A DNA stretch of 64,000 bases, taken from positions 2,356,001 to 2,420,000 of the forward strand of contig OY759762.1 in assembly GCA_963662645.2 (NCBI GenBank). Reading direction: 5' to 3'. This document shows, one piece after another, positions 1 through 7,661 of the stretch (positions are counted from its first letter, which is position 1; each line of letters starts with the position of its first letter). The position numbers and the translations under genes were made by a program. Origin of the DNA: Aldehydirespirator sp963662645. GTDB lineage: Bacteria > Actinomycetota > Acidimicrobiia > Acidimicrobiales > Aldehydirespiratoraceae. Under the pieces are notes generated by a model. That model made no database searches and was not told where the DNA came from. It saw nothing but the letters and a program-made list of their open reading frames with translations.

Positions 1-2
1 CG

Positions 3-851
3 AGATGGGGCCTCATCATCGTGGCCGTCATTGCGTTATCCACGGTCCTCGCGCCCTTCATAACGCCGTTCGGCCCCGAGGAGATCACCGACGAGGTGCT
101 CGCCTCCCCCGGTTTCGACCAGTTCTTCGGCACCGACCGGCGGGCCATGGACGTGTTCACCAGGACCCTCTACGCGCCGAGGGTGGACCTCACCATCGGC
201 GTGATCGCCACGCTCATCGCCTTCGTCATCGGTGTGCCGCTCGGCACTGTCGCCGGCATGTTCGAGGACCGCGGCCGGCTCGGCGGCTTCGCGTCGCAGA
301 TCATCATGCGCGGCATGGACGTCATGCAGGCGTTCCCAGTATTCGTGTTCGCCTTGGCGCTGGTGGCGGTCTTGGGCACGGGCGCGACAAACCTCGTGCT
401 CGGCCTGGCCTTCGTGAACACGCCTGTGTTCGTGCGCCAGATCCGCACCGGCGTGCTGGTCCTGCGCGACGAGGCATTCGTCGAGGCCGCGCTCATCGCG
501 GGCTGGAGCAGGCTGCGGATCGCCTTTCGCCATGTCCTGCCCAACGCCCTCGGGCCGGCCGCCTCGCTGGTGTCGGTGATGATCGGTTTCTCGATCCTGT
601 TGACGGCCGGGCTCAGCTTCGTGGGCGCCGGAGTCCGGGTGCCCACGGCCGAGTGGGGCGTGATGATCGCGGAGGGGTCGGCGCAGCTTCCCACCGGCCA
701 GTGGTGGCCCTCGGTGTTCCCCGGGCTGTCGCTGGCGTTAACGGTTTTCGGTTTCTCGCTGCTGGGCGAGGGTCTGCGCGAGTCGCCGACCGCCATGGAC
801 GGCCGCCGTGCGGGCAGGTCGCGCCGCTGGGCTGAGAGGTCGTTCTCGTGA
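3..851 (+). CDS. Dipeptide/nickel-type ABC transporter permease (DppC-like), 5' end cut by the window
   Basis: Inner-membrane permease of an oligopeptide/nickel-family importer. The frame is open from the first bases (RWGLIIVAVIAL...), so the true start lies upstream and the ATG at 21 is probably internal. About five hydrophobic segments are visible. The EAA loop that docks on the ATPases reads EAALIAGWSRLRIAFRHVLP, which is typical of DppC/OppC. The stop overlaps the GTG of the next ATPase gene by four bases, so the genes are translationally coupled. The partner DppB permease and the binding protein would lie upstream, outside the window. The family is certain; the substrate cannot be read from sequence. 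Confidence 0.9.
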   Translation, partial: RWGLIIVAVIALSTVLAPFITPFGPEEITDEVLASPGFDQFFGTDRRAMDVFTRTLYAPRVDLTIGVIATLIAFVIGVPLGTVAGMFEDRGRLGGFASQIIMRGMDVMQAFPVFVFALALVAVLGTGATNLVLGLAFVNTPVFVRQIRTGVLVLRDEAFVEAALIAGWSRLRIAFRHVLPNALGPAASLVSVMIGFSILLTAGLSFVGAGVRVPTAEWGVMIAEGSAQLPTGQWWPSVFPGLSLALTVFGFSLLGEGLRESPTAMDGRRAGRSRRWAERSFS

Positions 852-1633
852 GCGCGCTCGTGCTGGACGACTTCACGGTGCGGGTGGGCGACGAGGCGCT
901 GCTGGGCGGGGTGAGCCTGGAACTGGCGGAGGGACGGACCCACGCCGTCATCGGCGAGCGGGGCTCCTCCAAGACTGTGCTGCTGCGGTGTCTGGCGGGG
1001 ATGTGGCCCGAGGGGGCCGATGTGGACGGGACGCTGCGAGCCGACGGCTTGGACCTCGTCTCCCTGACGGCGCGCCAGCGTCTCGCTGCCCGCCGGGAGC
1101 GACTGCTGTACCTGCCGCCCTCGGGGCGGGAGGCGCTGAATCCTGTCGAGCGCATCGACCAGCACTTCCTCGACGTCTGCTCGGTGCGGGCGGGCTGGAC
1201 CGACTCCCGGCGCCGCGTCCGGCGGGAGTCGCTGCTGGCGGAGGCCGCGGCCGCGCTCACGAAGTTGGGTATCGCCGATCCCGAACGGGTGCTGGCGTCG
1301 ATTCCGGACGAGCTCAGCGGCGGCATGCGCAAGCGGGCGCTGATCGCGATGGCCCTGCTGCTCAAGCCGGCCGTGCTGGCGGCCGACGACCCGACCAGCG
1401 GTCTCGACGTGACGATCTCGCGGCAGATCCTCGACCTGCTGGCCGAGATGCAGGGTGCCGAGGGGTTCACGCTGGTCATCGCCACCCAGGACCTGGGGAT
1501 CGTGGCTCACTACGCGTCCACGATCACCGTCCTGAAATCGGGGACCGTGGTCGAGCACACCGATCCGGTCTCCTTCTTCGCGCATCCCGCCAGCGACACC
1601 GGTGCCGCCATGCTGGCCAGGGCGAGGGTCTGA
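848..1633 (+). CDS. ABC transporter ATP-binding protein (DppD-like) with altered catalytic residues
   Basis: First ATPase of the dipeptide-type importer, 261 aa, GTG start in a GTGA overlap with the permease. The Walker A loop (about residues 36-43) reads GERGSSKT where GESGSGKS/T is usual. The signature LSGGMRKR is intact. The Walker B region reads AADDPTSGLD, so Asp replaces the catalytic Glu that normally follows the Walker Asp. It is shorter than typical DppD (about 320 aa) and lacks the usual C-terminal oligopeptide extension. Its stop TGA shares its last base with the ATG of the second ATPase (TGATG). With its partner it should form a heterodimer with one weakened ATP site (see findings). 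Confidence 0.87.
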   Translation: MSALVLDDFTVRVGDEALLGGVSLELAEGRTHAVIGERGSSKTVLLRCLAGMWPEGADVDGTLRADGLDLVSLTARQRLAARRERLLYLPPSGREALNPVERIDQHFLDVCSVRAGWTDSRRRVRRESLLAEAAAALTKLGIADPERVLASIPDELSGGMRKRALIAMALLLKPAVLAADDPTSGLDVTISRQILDLLAEMQGAEGFTLVIATQDLGIVAHYASTITVLKSGTVVEHTDPVSFFAHPASDTGAAMLARARV

Positions 1634-2724
1634 TGGACGGCGAGGCCGCGGCCGGCGGGGGCGATCAACCCATGGATGGCAAGGACGCCCCGGACGGGGG
1701 CGACGGCCCCATGGACGCCAAGGCCGTGGATGGCCAGGGCGAGGGTGCCGTCGTGTCGGCTGAGGGCCTGCGGAAGGTCTTCCGCCTCAGGAGGGGCCAA
1801 GACTTGGTGGCGGTGGCCGGGATCTCGTTGGACATTCGCCGGGGCGAAGTGCTGGGGCTGGTCGGCGAGAGCGGATCAGGCAAGAGCACCGTCGGGCGCT
1901 GCCTCATGAGACTGCTGGCACCCGACGGAGGGGCGCTGAAGTGGCATGATCCCGCCATGACCATGGGCATGGTCTTCCAGGAGCCCAGAGAGTCCTTCAA
2001 CCGGCAGTTCCGCATCTGGCAGGCGATCGCCGATCCGCTTCAGGCGACTGGGATGCGCCTCGGCGACGAGCTCGCCGGGCGGGTCCGGGACGCGGCCGCC
2101 TCGGTCGGACTCGACTCGTCGGATCTGCTCAGCGGAGTCGCAGGCGCATCGGACGAGATCCTGCAGCGAGCCTCGATCGCCCGTGCGCTGGTGAGGGATC
2201 CCGAGTTGCTCGTCTTGGACGAGCCCACGACATCGCTCGATCCCGACGCCCGGGCCGGGGTGCTGGAGCTGATCCGCCGGGTCCGCGCCGACCGGTCGAT
2301 GGCAATCCTGTTGATCAGCCACGACCTGCTCGCAGTTCGATCCGTGACCGATCGGCTGGCCATCATGTACTTGGGCAAGATCGTGGAGCAGGGCCCGACT
2401 GCCGAGCTGTTCGCCGGCCCGCGGCATCCCTACACCAGGGCGCTGCTGGAGTCGGCCCTGGAGCTTGATCCCGCCCGCCCGCCGCCGCCGGTGGAGTTGG
2501 AGGGCGAGATCCCGAGTCCGTTGGAGCGCCCGCCCGGCTGCCCGCTGGAGCCCCGCTGTCCGTGGGCCGTCGCAGCCTGCTCGGAGGCGGAGCCGCCGCT
2601 GGAGAACGCCGCGTCCGGGCATCAGGTGGCCTGCGTCAGGGCAGGCGACTTCGCGGCCGATCCTTCCCTGCCGGCTCGTCGGGCACGCCCGGACGCGGCC
2701 GTCTCAAACGGCAAGAGCCAGTGA
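1633..2724 (+). CDS. ABC transporter ATP-binding protein (DppF-like) with degenerate signature motif
   Basis: Second ATPase of the importer, 363 aa. Walker A GESGSGKST and Walker B LLVLDEPTTSLD are canonical, but the place of the LSGGQ signature reads GASDEILQRASIARAL. The C-terminal oligo_HPY region (HPYTRALLES..., then a PPGCPLEPRCPWA Cys motif) is present, as in DppF/OppF. The N-terminus carries about 40 residues of low-complexity MDGxD repeats before the ABC domain begins, so initiation at the internal Met codons (near residues 14 or 27) is possible. The chosen ATG overlaps the upstream stop (TGATG). Last transporter gene before the LLM oxidoreductase. Confidence 0.88.
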   Translation: MDGEAAAGGGDQPMDGKDAPDGGDGPMDAKAVDGQGEGAVVSAEGLRKVFRLRRGQDLVAVAGISLDIRRGEVLGLVGESGSGKSTVGRCLMRLLAPDGGALKWHDPAMTMGMVFQEPRESFNRQFRIWQAIADPLQATGMRLGDELAGRVRDAAASVGLDSSDLLSGVAGASDEILQRASIARALVRDPELLVLDEPTTSLDPDARAGVLELIRRVRADRSMAILLISHDLLAVRSVTDRLAIMYLGKIVEQGPTAELFAGPRHPYTRALLESALELDPARPPPPVELEGEIPSPLERPPGCPLEPRCPWAVAACSEAEPPLENAASGHQVACVRAGDFAADPSLPARRARPDAAVSNGKSQ

Positions 2725-2773
2725 CCGGCGGATCAGCAGCGAACAACACACCCAACCGCGAGAGGAGAATGCA

Positions 2774-3817
2774 ATGCAACGACTAGGAGTGGGGCTCTGG
2801 GGCGGCATGTCCGTCAACGACCTGATCGAAGTGGTCAAGCTGGCGGACAGGCGCGGCTACGAGTCGGCCTACATCATCGAGAGCTTCGCCGACGCGTTCT
2901 GCTTCCTGTCGGCCTGCGCCCGCGAGACGGAGAACATCGTCCTCGGAACCGGGGTGGCGACGGTCTTCACCCGGAACCCGACCACGATCGCCATCGCCTC
3001 GGCGACAGTCGACTCGATCTCGGGGGGCAGGTTCCGGCTCGGGCTCGGCGTGGGCCATCGCGAGATCCACCGGATGCGCGACGACGTGGAAGTCAACCGG
3101 CCGTCGCCGTTCGCCGACCCCCTCGGGCGGCTGCGCGAGACCACCGAGCTGGTGAGGGCGATCATGAAGGGCGCCTACCGGGGCGAGTTGGTGCGCTTCG
3201 AGGGCGACGTCTTCCATGTGCGCGACTACGAGCCCTGGCTCAGCCCCCATCGCGACGACATCGAGATCTTCTACGGTGCCTTCTCCGAGTCGACCTTCGA
3301 GCTGGCCGGCGAGATCGCCGACGGGATCGCCCCGATATTTGTGCCCCTCGAGTTCGTGCCGGTCATGAAGGAGTCGGTGGCCCGAGGCGCGGCACGAGTG
3401 GAACGCGACCCGGCCGAGGTCGATCTGGCCTGCTATCTGCCCACTGCCGTCAGCGACGACGTGGAGCAGGCCAAGCTGGCCGCCAAGTACGACGTGGCCA
3501 CTCACATGTCGTCCTACGCCTACTACCGCAACTATTTCGTGCGCCGGGGGATGGGCGAGGTGGTCGCCGAGATAGTCGAGAAGGTCCGATCAGAGGACAT
3601 GGCCGCGGCCGCGGCCGCGGTGCCCGACGAGATGGCCGACGCGGTCTCCGTCTACGGCACCGCCGAAGACTGCCGCCGCAAGATCGACGTGTACCGGCAG
3701 GCGGGGATAACCCTGCCCATCATCTTCCCGCTGCATCCGGAGTTCCGGGGCTATCTGCCCGATCCCGCCTCCCGGGCGGGCATCTATGCCACCGTCGACG
3801 CCCTGGGGCCCGCGTGA
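2774..3817 (+). CDS. LLM-class flavin/F420-dependent oxidoreductase
   Basis: Luciferase-like TIM-barrel oxidoreductase, 347 aa. Family hallmarks are an N-terminal strand RLGVGLWGG, the segment VLGTGVATVFTRNP, and the SGGRFRLGLGVGHRE motif near residue 95. The ATG at 2774 has an AG-rich ribosome site (GAGAGGAGAA) 5-14 bases upstream; a nearer ATG at 2769 is out of frame. It follows the transporter by 49 bp and precedes the DUF35/thiolase pair, so it probably oxidises the imported compound or a CoA derivative. Actinobacterial members often use F420 rather than FMN; the cofactor cannot be decided here. Confidence 0.85.
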   Translation: MQRLGVGLWGGMSVNDLIEVVKLADRRGYESAYIIESFADAFCFLSACARETENIVLGTGVATVFTRNPTTIAIASATVDSISGGRFRLGLGVGHREIHRMRDDVEVNRPSPFADPLGRLRETTELVRAIMKGAYRGELVRFEGDVFHVRDYEPWLSPHRDDIEIFYGAFSESTFELAGEIADGIAPIFVPLEFVPVMKESVARGAARVERDPAEVDLACYLPTAVSDDVEQAKLAAKYDVATHMSSYAYYRNYFVRRGMGEVVAEIVEKVRSEDMAAAAAAVPDEMADAVSVYGTAEDCRRKIDVYRQAGITLPIIFPLHPEFRGYLPDPASRAGIYATVDALGPA

Positions 3818-3835
3818 GCGGCCTGCGAGTGCCCG

Positions 3836-4291
3836 GTGCCGTGTGGGGCGGCAGTGTCTGAGGCCGGTGCCGGCGCGACCCTGTCGTTTCCGGGAGCCGT
3901 CCCCGAGATGCGGGGGGAGGAGCAGCGGTATTTCGACTACTGCCAGCAGGGAAGGCTCATGATCCAGCGGTGCCCCTACTGCGGCCAGCATGTCTTCTAC
4001 CCCCGGGCGGTGTGCCCCCGCTGCACCGGCGGCGATCTCGAATGGGTGGAGTCGCAGGGCCACGGGTCGGTGTTCACCTACGCCGTGCACCATCGGTTCC
4101 CTCTGGGCTTCGAGGGAGTCGGCCCCTATGTAGTGGCGATGGTCGAACTGACCGAGGGCGTGCGCATGATGACCAGGATCATGGCGGAGCCCGAGTCAGT
4201 GTCGGTGGGCATGGCCGTCCGGGTGGCCTTTGCCGCGGTGTCGGAAGACTTCCAAGTGCCGGTCTTCGTGCCCGCGGAGCCGTCGGCATGA
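3836..4291 (+). CDS. DUF35 OB-fold / zinc-ribbon protein, partner of the thiolase-like protein
   Basis: About 151 aa. A zinc ribbon CPYCG...CPRC (two CxxC pairs about 10 residues apart) lies near residues 46-63 and is followed by an OB fold (GSVFTYAVHHR... GPYVVAMVEL...). DUF35 proteins bind thiolase-family enzymes and help present acyl-CoA substrates, as in the steroid aldolase Ltp2-ChsH2. The stop overlaps the ATG of the thiolase-like gene (ATGA), which supports a complex made in equal amounts. The start is uncertain: GTG at 3836 is used, GTG at 3854 is an alternative, and neither has a clear ribosome site. A paralogue lies at 56284-56715. Confidence 0.85.
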   Translation: MPCGAAVSEAGAGATLSFPGAVPEMRGEEQRYFDYCQQGRLMIQRCPYCGQHVFYPRAVCPRCTGGDLEWVESQGHGSVFTYAVHHRFPLGFEGVGPYVVAMVELTEGVRMMTRIMAEPESVSVGMAVRVAFAAVSEDFQVPVFVPAEPSA

Positions 4292-5439
4292 GTGCCGGGC
4301 CCCGGCTGGCGATCGTCGGCGCCGCGGCCGCGCCGTCACGGGACTCTGGAACGCTCACCCCGGCCGGGCTGATGGCCGAAGCAGCCGCCGCGGCGATGCG
4401 CGACGCCTCGGTGACCAAGGATCAGATCGACGGGCTGTTCTCGGCCTCCGCCTACTACTACCTGCCCCAGATGACGCTGGGCGACCACCTCGACATCCGG
4501 CCGACTTACAGCGACTCTTCCAACATCGGCGGCTGCTCGTTCATAGCCCATCTGTCCCACGCGGCCGCGGCCATCGATGCCGGGCTATGCAATGTGGGCC
4601 TGATCGCCTACGCCAGCACGCAGCGCTCCGACGGCCGGCGGCTGGTGAAGAGCATGACCGAGCCGCTCGCCTACGAGGTGCCCTACGGCCCGATGTGGCC
4701 CCTCACCGGCTTCGCGATGATGGCGCAGCGCCACATGGCGCAGTTCGGCACGACATCGCAGCAGTTGGCCGAGATCGCGGTTGCGGCCCGGGCATGGGCC
4801 CTGCTGAATCCCGAGTCGGGCCAGACTCACTCTCTCAGCATTGCCGAGGTCGTCGAGTCACCGGAGATCTGCTCGCCGCTGCGGCGCTACGACTGCTGCC
4901 TGGTGTCCAACGGCGCGGGTGCTCTGATCGTGACCTCCCCGGAGCGGGCCGCCGATCTCAGCGACCGGCCCGTGCACGTGTGGAGCGTGGCCGAGACCCA
5001 TGACAGCCGCTACGTGTCGCGGCTGCCCGACTATGTCACCAGCCCCGCGGCCCAGACCGGCCCCCGCGCCCTGGCGGGCGCGGGCGTCACGCTCGACGAC
5101 ATCGACGTGTTCGGGGTGTACGACGCGTTCACGATCGCGGTGCTCATCGCTTTGGAGGACCTCGGCTTCTGCGCCAAAGGCGAGGGAGGGCCGTTCGTGG
5201 AGGACGGCAAGCTCCGTCCCGGCGGCGGACTCCCCCTCAACACCGGCGGGGGAGGGCTCTCCAACCGTCATCCCGGGATGCTCGGCATCGAACTGCTGTT
5301 GGAGGCGGTCACCCAGCTGCGCCACGACGGCGGACGACGCCAGGTCCCGCAGGCTCAGACTGCCCTGGTTCACGGCCTGGGGGCGGTTCACATGAGCGGC
5401 GCCACCGCCGTGCTGAGCCGACCGGACTGGACGCCGTGA
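4288..5439 (+). CDS. Thiolase-superfamily protein (SCP-x/Ltp2-like, acetyl-CoA acetyltransferase-like)
   Basis: 383 aa, in a 4-bp ATGA overlap with the DUF35 gene. A thiolase fold is shown by LAIVGAAAA at the N-terminus, the SNIGGCSFIAH segment where the nucleophilic Cys would lie, and the C-terminal GEGGPFVEDGKL / GGGLPLNTGGGGLS motifs. Where true thiolases carry NEAF or HDCF this protein has VYDAFT. A Tyr in that region together with a DUF35 partner is the pattern of the retro-aldolase Ltp2 rather than a condensing or thiolytic enzyme (established for that family, inferred here). A C-C cleavage role on a hydroxyacyl-CoA is therefore likely. The paralogue at 55097 has Ser where this one has Cys. 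Confidence 0.83.
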   Translation: MSAGPRLAIVGAAAAPSRDSGTLTPAGLMAEAAAAAMRDASVTKDQIDGLFSASAYYYLPQMTLGDHLDIRPTYSDSSNIGGCSFIAHLSHAAAAIDAGLCNVGLIAYASTQRSDGRRLVKSMTEPLAYEVPYGPMWPLTGFAMMAQRHMAQFGTTSQQLAEIAVAARAWALLNPESGQTHSLSIAEVVESPEICSPLRRYDCCLVSNGAGALIVTSPERAADLSDRPVHVWSVAETHDSRYVSRLPDYVTSPAAQTGPRALAGAGVTLDDIDVFGVYDAFTIAVLIALEDLGFCAKGEGGPFVEDGKLRPGGGLPLNTGGGGLSNRHPGMLGIELLLEAVTQLRHDGGRRQVPQAQTALVHGLGAVHMSGATAVLSRPDWTP

Positions 5440-5474
5440 ACGGCGCCGACAGCCACGACAGGAGGGACAGCAGC

Positions 5475-6107
5475 ATGGAAGCGACCGTCACGAGGATCAG
5501 CGACCTCGGGTGGGTGGACCAGGACGTTCCCGACAGCTCGCCGGTGCCTACGGTGATCAGGCTCCCGAGCGACGCTGAGCACAGGTCCTTCTCGGTGATC
5601 GTCCGATTCCCCGAGGGCTGGAACCGGCCGTTCACCGGCTACTACGAGTCGACCGAGGAGATCTTCCTGTTGGAGGGCCAGATCGCCATGAGCGGCGCGA
5701 CCTATTCGGTGGGCGACTACGGCTGGTTCCCGGCCGGGTACCTGCGCTCGGACTCGTCCAGCACCGGCAGCCTGACGCTGGCCTTCTTCAGCGGCCCGGC
5801 CCGCTGGCGACGCCGCGACCAGAGCCCCGAAGGATTCGACTCCTCCCGAGTGGTGGTGCGAAGGCGCGGCGAGGGCGAGGCGACGGAGTCCCCGCTGGGC
5901 CCGGGCCGATGCCTGCGAGCCGGCAGACGCTGGTCGACGCTCCTGCTCGACGGCATCGGAGCCGCAGCCACGCCCGTCGCAACGCGGGCCGAACTGTTCG
6001 CCATCGATCAGGGACTCTGGGTGTCGGCGCCGCCCGGCTCGACGATCCCGGCCATCGACGGAAGGGTCTTCTGCCGGCTCACAGACACCGGAGAGCCTCC
6101 GGACTAA
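5475..6107 (+). CDS. Cupin-domain protein
   Basis: 210 aa. The ATG at 5475 is preceded by GGAGGG eight bases away, a better start than the GTG at 5436 that overlaps the previous stop. The middle of the protein reads GYYESTEEIFLLEGQIAMSG...YSVGDYGWFPAG, a single-cupin pattern in which the usual HxH metal ligands are largely replaced (YYES, EE). This may mean a non-catalytic binding barrel. The C-terminal third repeats weak cupin-like strands. It is the last gene of the + operon that starts with the ABC transporter. Specific function not recognised. Confidence 0.7.
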   Translation: MEATVTRISDLGWVDQDVPDSSPVPTVIRLPSDAEHRSFSVIVRFPEGWNRPFTGYYESTEEIFLLEGQIAMSGATYSVGDYGWFPAGYLRSDSSSTGSLTLAFFSGPARWRRRDQSPEGFDSSRVVVRRRGEGEATESPLGPGRCLRAGRRWSTLLLDGIGAAATPVATRAELFAIDQGLWVSAPPGSTIPAIDGRVFCRLTDTGEPPD

Positions 6108-6169
6108 CCCCTGGACGTCCGCGTCGCGCCGCTCGCGTCGCGCTCAACCGTCGGGTTCTCGGGCTCCTC

Positions 6170-6220
6170 AGGCGGAAGTGCTTGTCAGGGGGAAGCGCTT
6201 GTCAGGCGGAAGTATTCGCC
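6170..6220. repeat. 17-bp imperfect tandem repeat, three copies
   Basis: Copies at 6170-6186, 6187-6203 and 6204-6220 follow AGGSGGAAGYRCTTGTC, the third diverging at its end. The array covers the C-terminus and stop of the MmgE/PrpD gene on the minus strand. Because 17 is not a multiple of three each copy is read in a different frame, and the actual stop codon lies at the boundary of the first and second copies (6185-6187). The 77 bp between the convergent genes otherwise show no clear terminator. Confidence 0.8.
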
Positions 6221-7630
6221 TATGTCGGGTTCGTCTTCCAGGGCCAGGGTCCGTCCGATGATCTCGTCGAAGCGTGCCCGGGGCATGGACTCGGCCAGGC
6301 AGTAGTCGTAGAGCGCCTCGTACTTGACCATGAGCTCGGCGTCGCCGAGCGGACGCTCGGGCTCGCCCTTGGGGTACAGGACCTCCTTGGACAGCCGCCG
6401 TCCGTCGCTGAGCTGCACGGTGACCCGGGCGCCGAGGGCCTCCGGGAACAAGGCGTCGAGGGCGGCGTCGGGCCGGCAGACCACCTTGGCCATGGTGGCG
6501 CGGATCTGCGGATCGTCCAGGGCCTGCGGTTCGAGGGCGTCCAGCCAGAGGCCCCGACGAGCCAGTGCCGCCGCGACGATGTAGTAGGTGCTCAGTCGGG
6601 CCACCTCGGCCACTCGCGGATCGCGGCGGTCCTCTGAGGCGGTCACCTCGTAGAGCGCCCGCGGCTTCTCCACCAGGATCTCGGTTGCCGCCTCGGGTGC
6701 GAGGTCGTGTTCCGCGGCCAGTCCGAGGATCGCCTCGATCTCGGCGTGGAGGTACCGAGTCGTCGGATACACCTTGAGGCCGGTGCGGGTGACCTCGAAC
6801 GGCGCTCCCAGCTGGTGCAGCACCTCGGGGGCCGGGTCGACGCTCTCGGCGTTGAGGAACCCGTAGGGCGCCTCGATGATGCGGGGCGAGCCCCGCAGGC
6901 CCTCGGCGGACAGCATCGCGGCCGAGACTCCGACGCTGGCCTGCCAGCCGCTGAGCAGGGGCCGGCACCAGTATCCGGGCGAGAGCAGCTCCAGCGACAC
7001 CGTGCCGCCGCAGGCCATGAAGGTCGCGATCCCCAGCGAGTCCGCCATCTGGCCGCGGCTCAGCCCCAGGAGCTTGGCCGTCTGCAGCGCGGCGCCCACC
7101 GAGTTCGCCTGTGTGCTGTCGACCACTCCGTGCCCGGGATTGAGGGCCATCCCGAGCTTGCCGATCGCCTCGAAGCCGGCCGCGACCCCCACGGCGAAGG
7201 CCTCGAAGCCGACCCTCGTCATCTGCGCGGCCGCGAAGGCGGCCCCGTAGACGGTGGGGCCCAGGTGGGTCGGTGCGCTCCAGCGGTGCACGTCCATGAG
7301 GTTGAGGGCGTGGGCGAAAGCGCCGTTGGCCAGGGCCGCGTACTGGGGCAGGGCGTCCGACTCGGCGCCGATCACCGTCGCCTCGCCCGGATGGGATCGG
7401 GCGAAGGCCAACACCGGCCCCAGCCCGCCGGTGCTGCTGTCGCCGACGCCCCGGCCGCTGGCGCCCGCCAGCGCGATCATCACGAAGTCGAGGCAGGTGC
7501 GCTTCACCGCGGCCACCACCTCGTCGGGAAGATCCTCATAGGCCAGTTCGTGGGCCCAGCCGCTGAGGATGTCGGTGAGCGGCTCGGCAATGACCGCTCG
7601 GTCTTTGGCGTACAGGAGCTTGTTGCTCAT
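6185..7630 (-). CDS. MmgE/PrpD family protein (2-methylcitrate dehydratase-like), copy 1
   Basis: 481 aa, the usual family length. The start ATG at 7630 has GGAGGG four bases upstream. The N-terminal all-alpha half contains LDFVMIALAGASGRGVG and AFAHALNLMDVH, the equivalent of the conserved HALDYDD-type site. The C-terminal half has GLKVYPTTRYLHAEIEA, the usual K-Y-P-x-x-x-x-x-H element. Members dehydrate 2-methylcitrate, isomerise itaconate-type acids or act on unknown substrates. It is last in the minus-strand operon with HyuA, HyuB and another MmgE/PrpD, so here it more likely processes a hydantoinase-pathway intermediate (inference). Confidence 0.86.
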   Translation of the reverse strand: MSNKLLYAKDRAVIAEPLTDILSGWAHELAYEDLPDEVVAAVKRTCLDFVMIALAGASGRGVGDSSTGGLGPVLAFARSHPGEATVIGAESDALPQYAALANGAFAHALNLMDVHRWSAPTHLGPTVYGAAFAAAQMTRVGFEAFAVGVAAGFEAIGKLGMALNPGHGVVDSTQANSVGAALQTAKLLGLSRGQMADSLGIATFMACGGTVSLELLSPGYWCRPLLSGWQASVGVSAAMLSAEGLRGSPRIIEAPYGFLNAESVDPAPEVLHQLGAPFEVTRTGLKVYPTTRYLHAEIEAILGLAAEHDLAPEAATEILVEKPRALYEVTASEDRRDPRVAEVARLSTYYIVAAALARRGLWLDALEPQALDDPQIRATMAKVVCRPDAALDALFPEALGARVTVQLSDGRRLSKEVLYPKGEPERPLGDAELMVKYEALYDYCLAESMPRARFDEIIGRTLALEDEPDIGEYFRLTSASP

Positions 7631-7661
7631 CGGTCCCTCCTCGCGGCCCGGTGGCCGGCGT

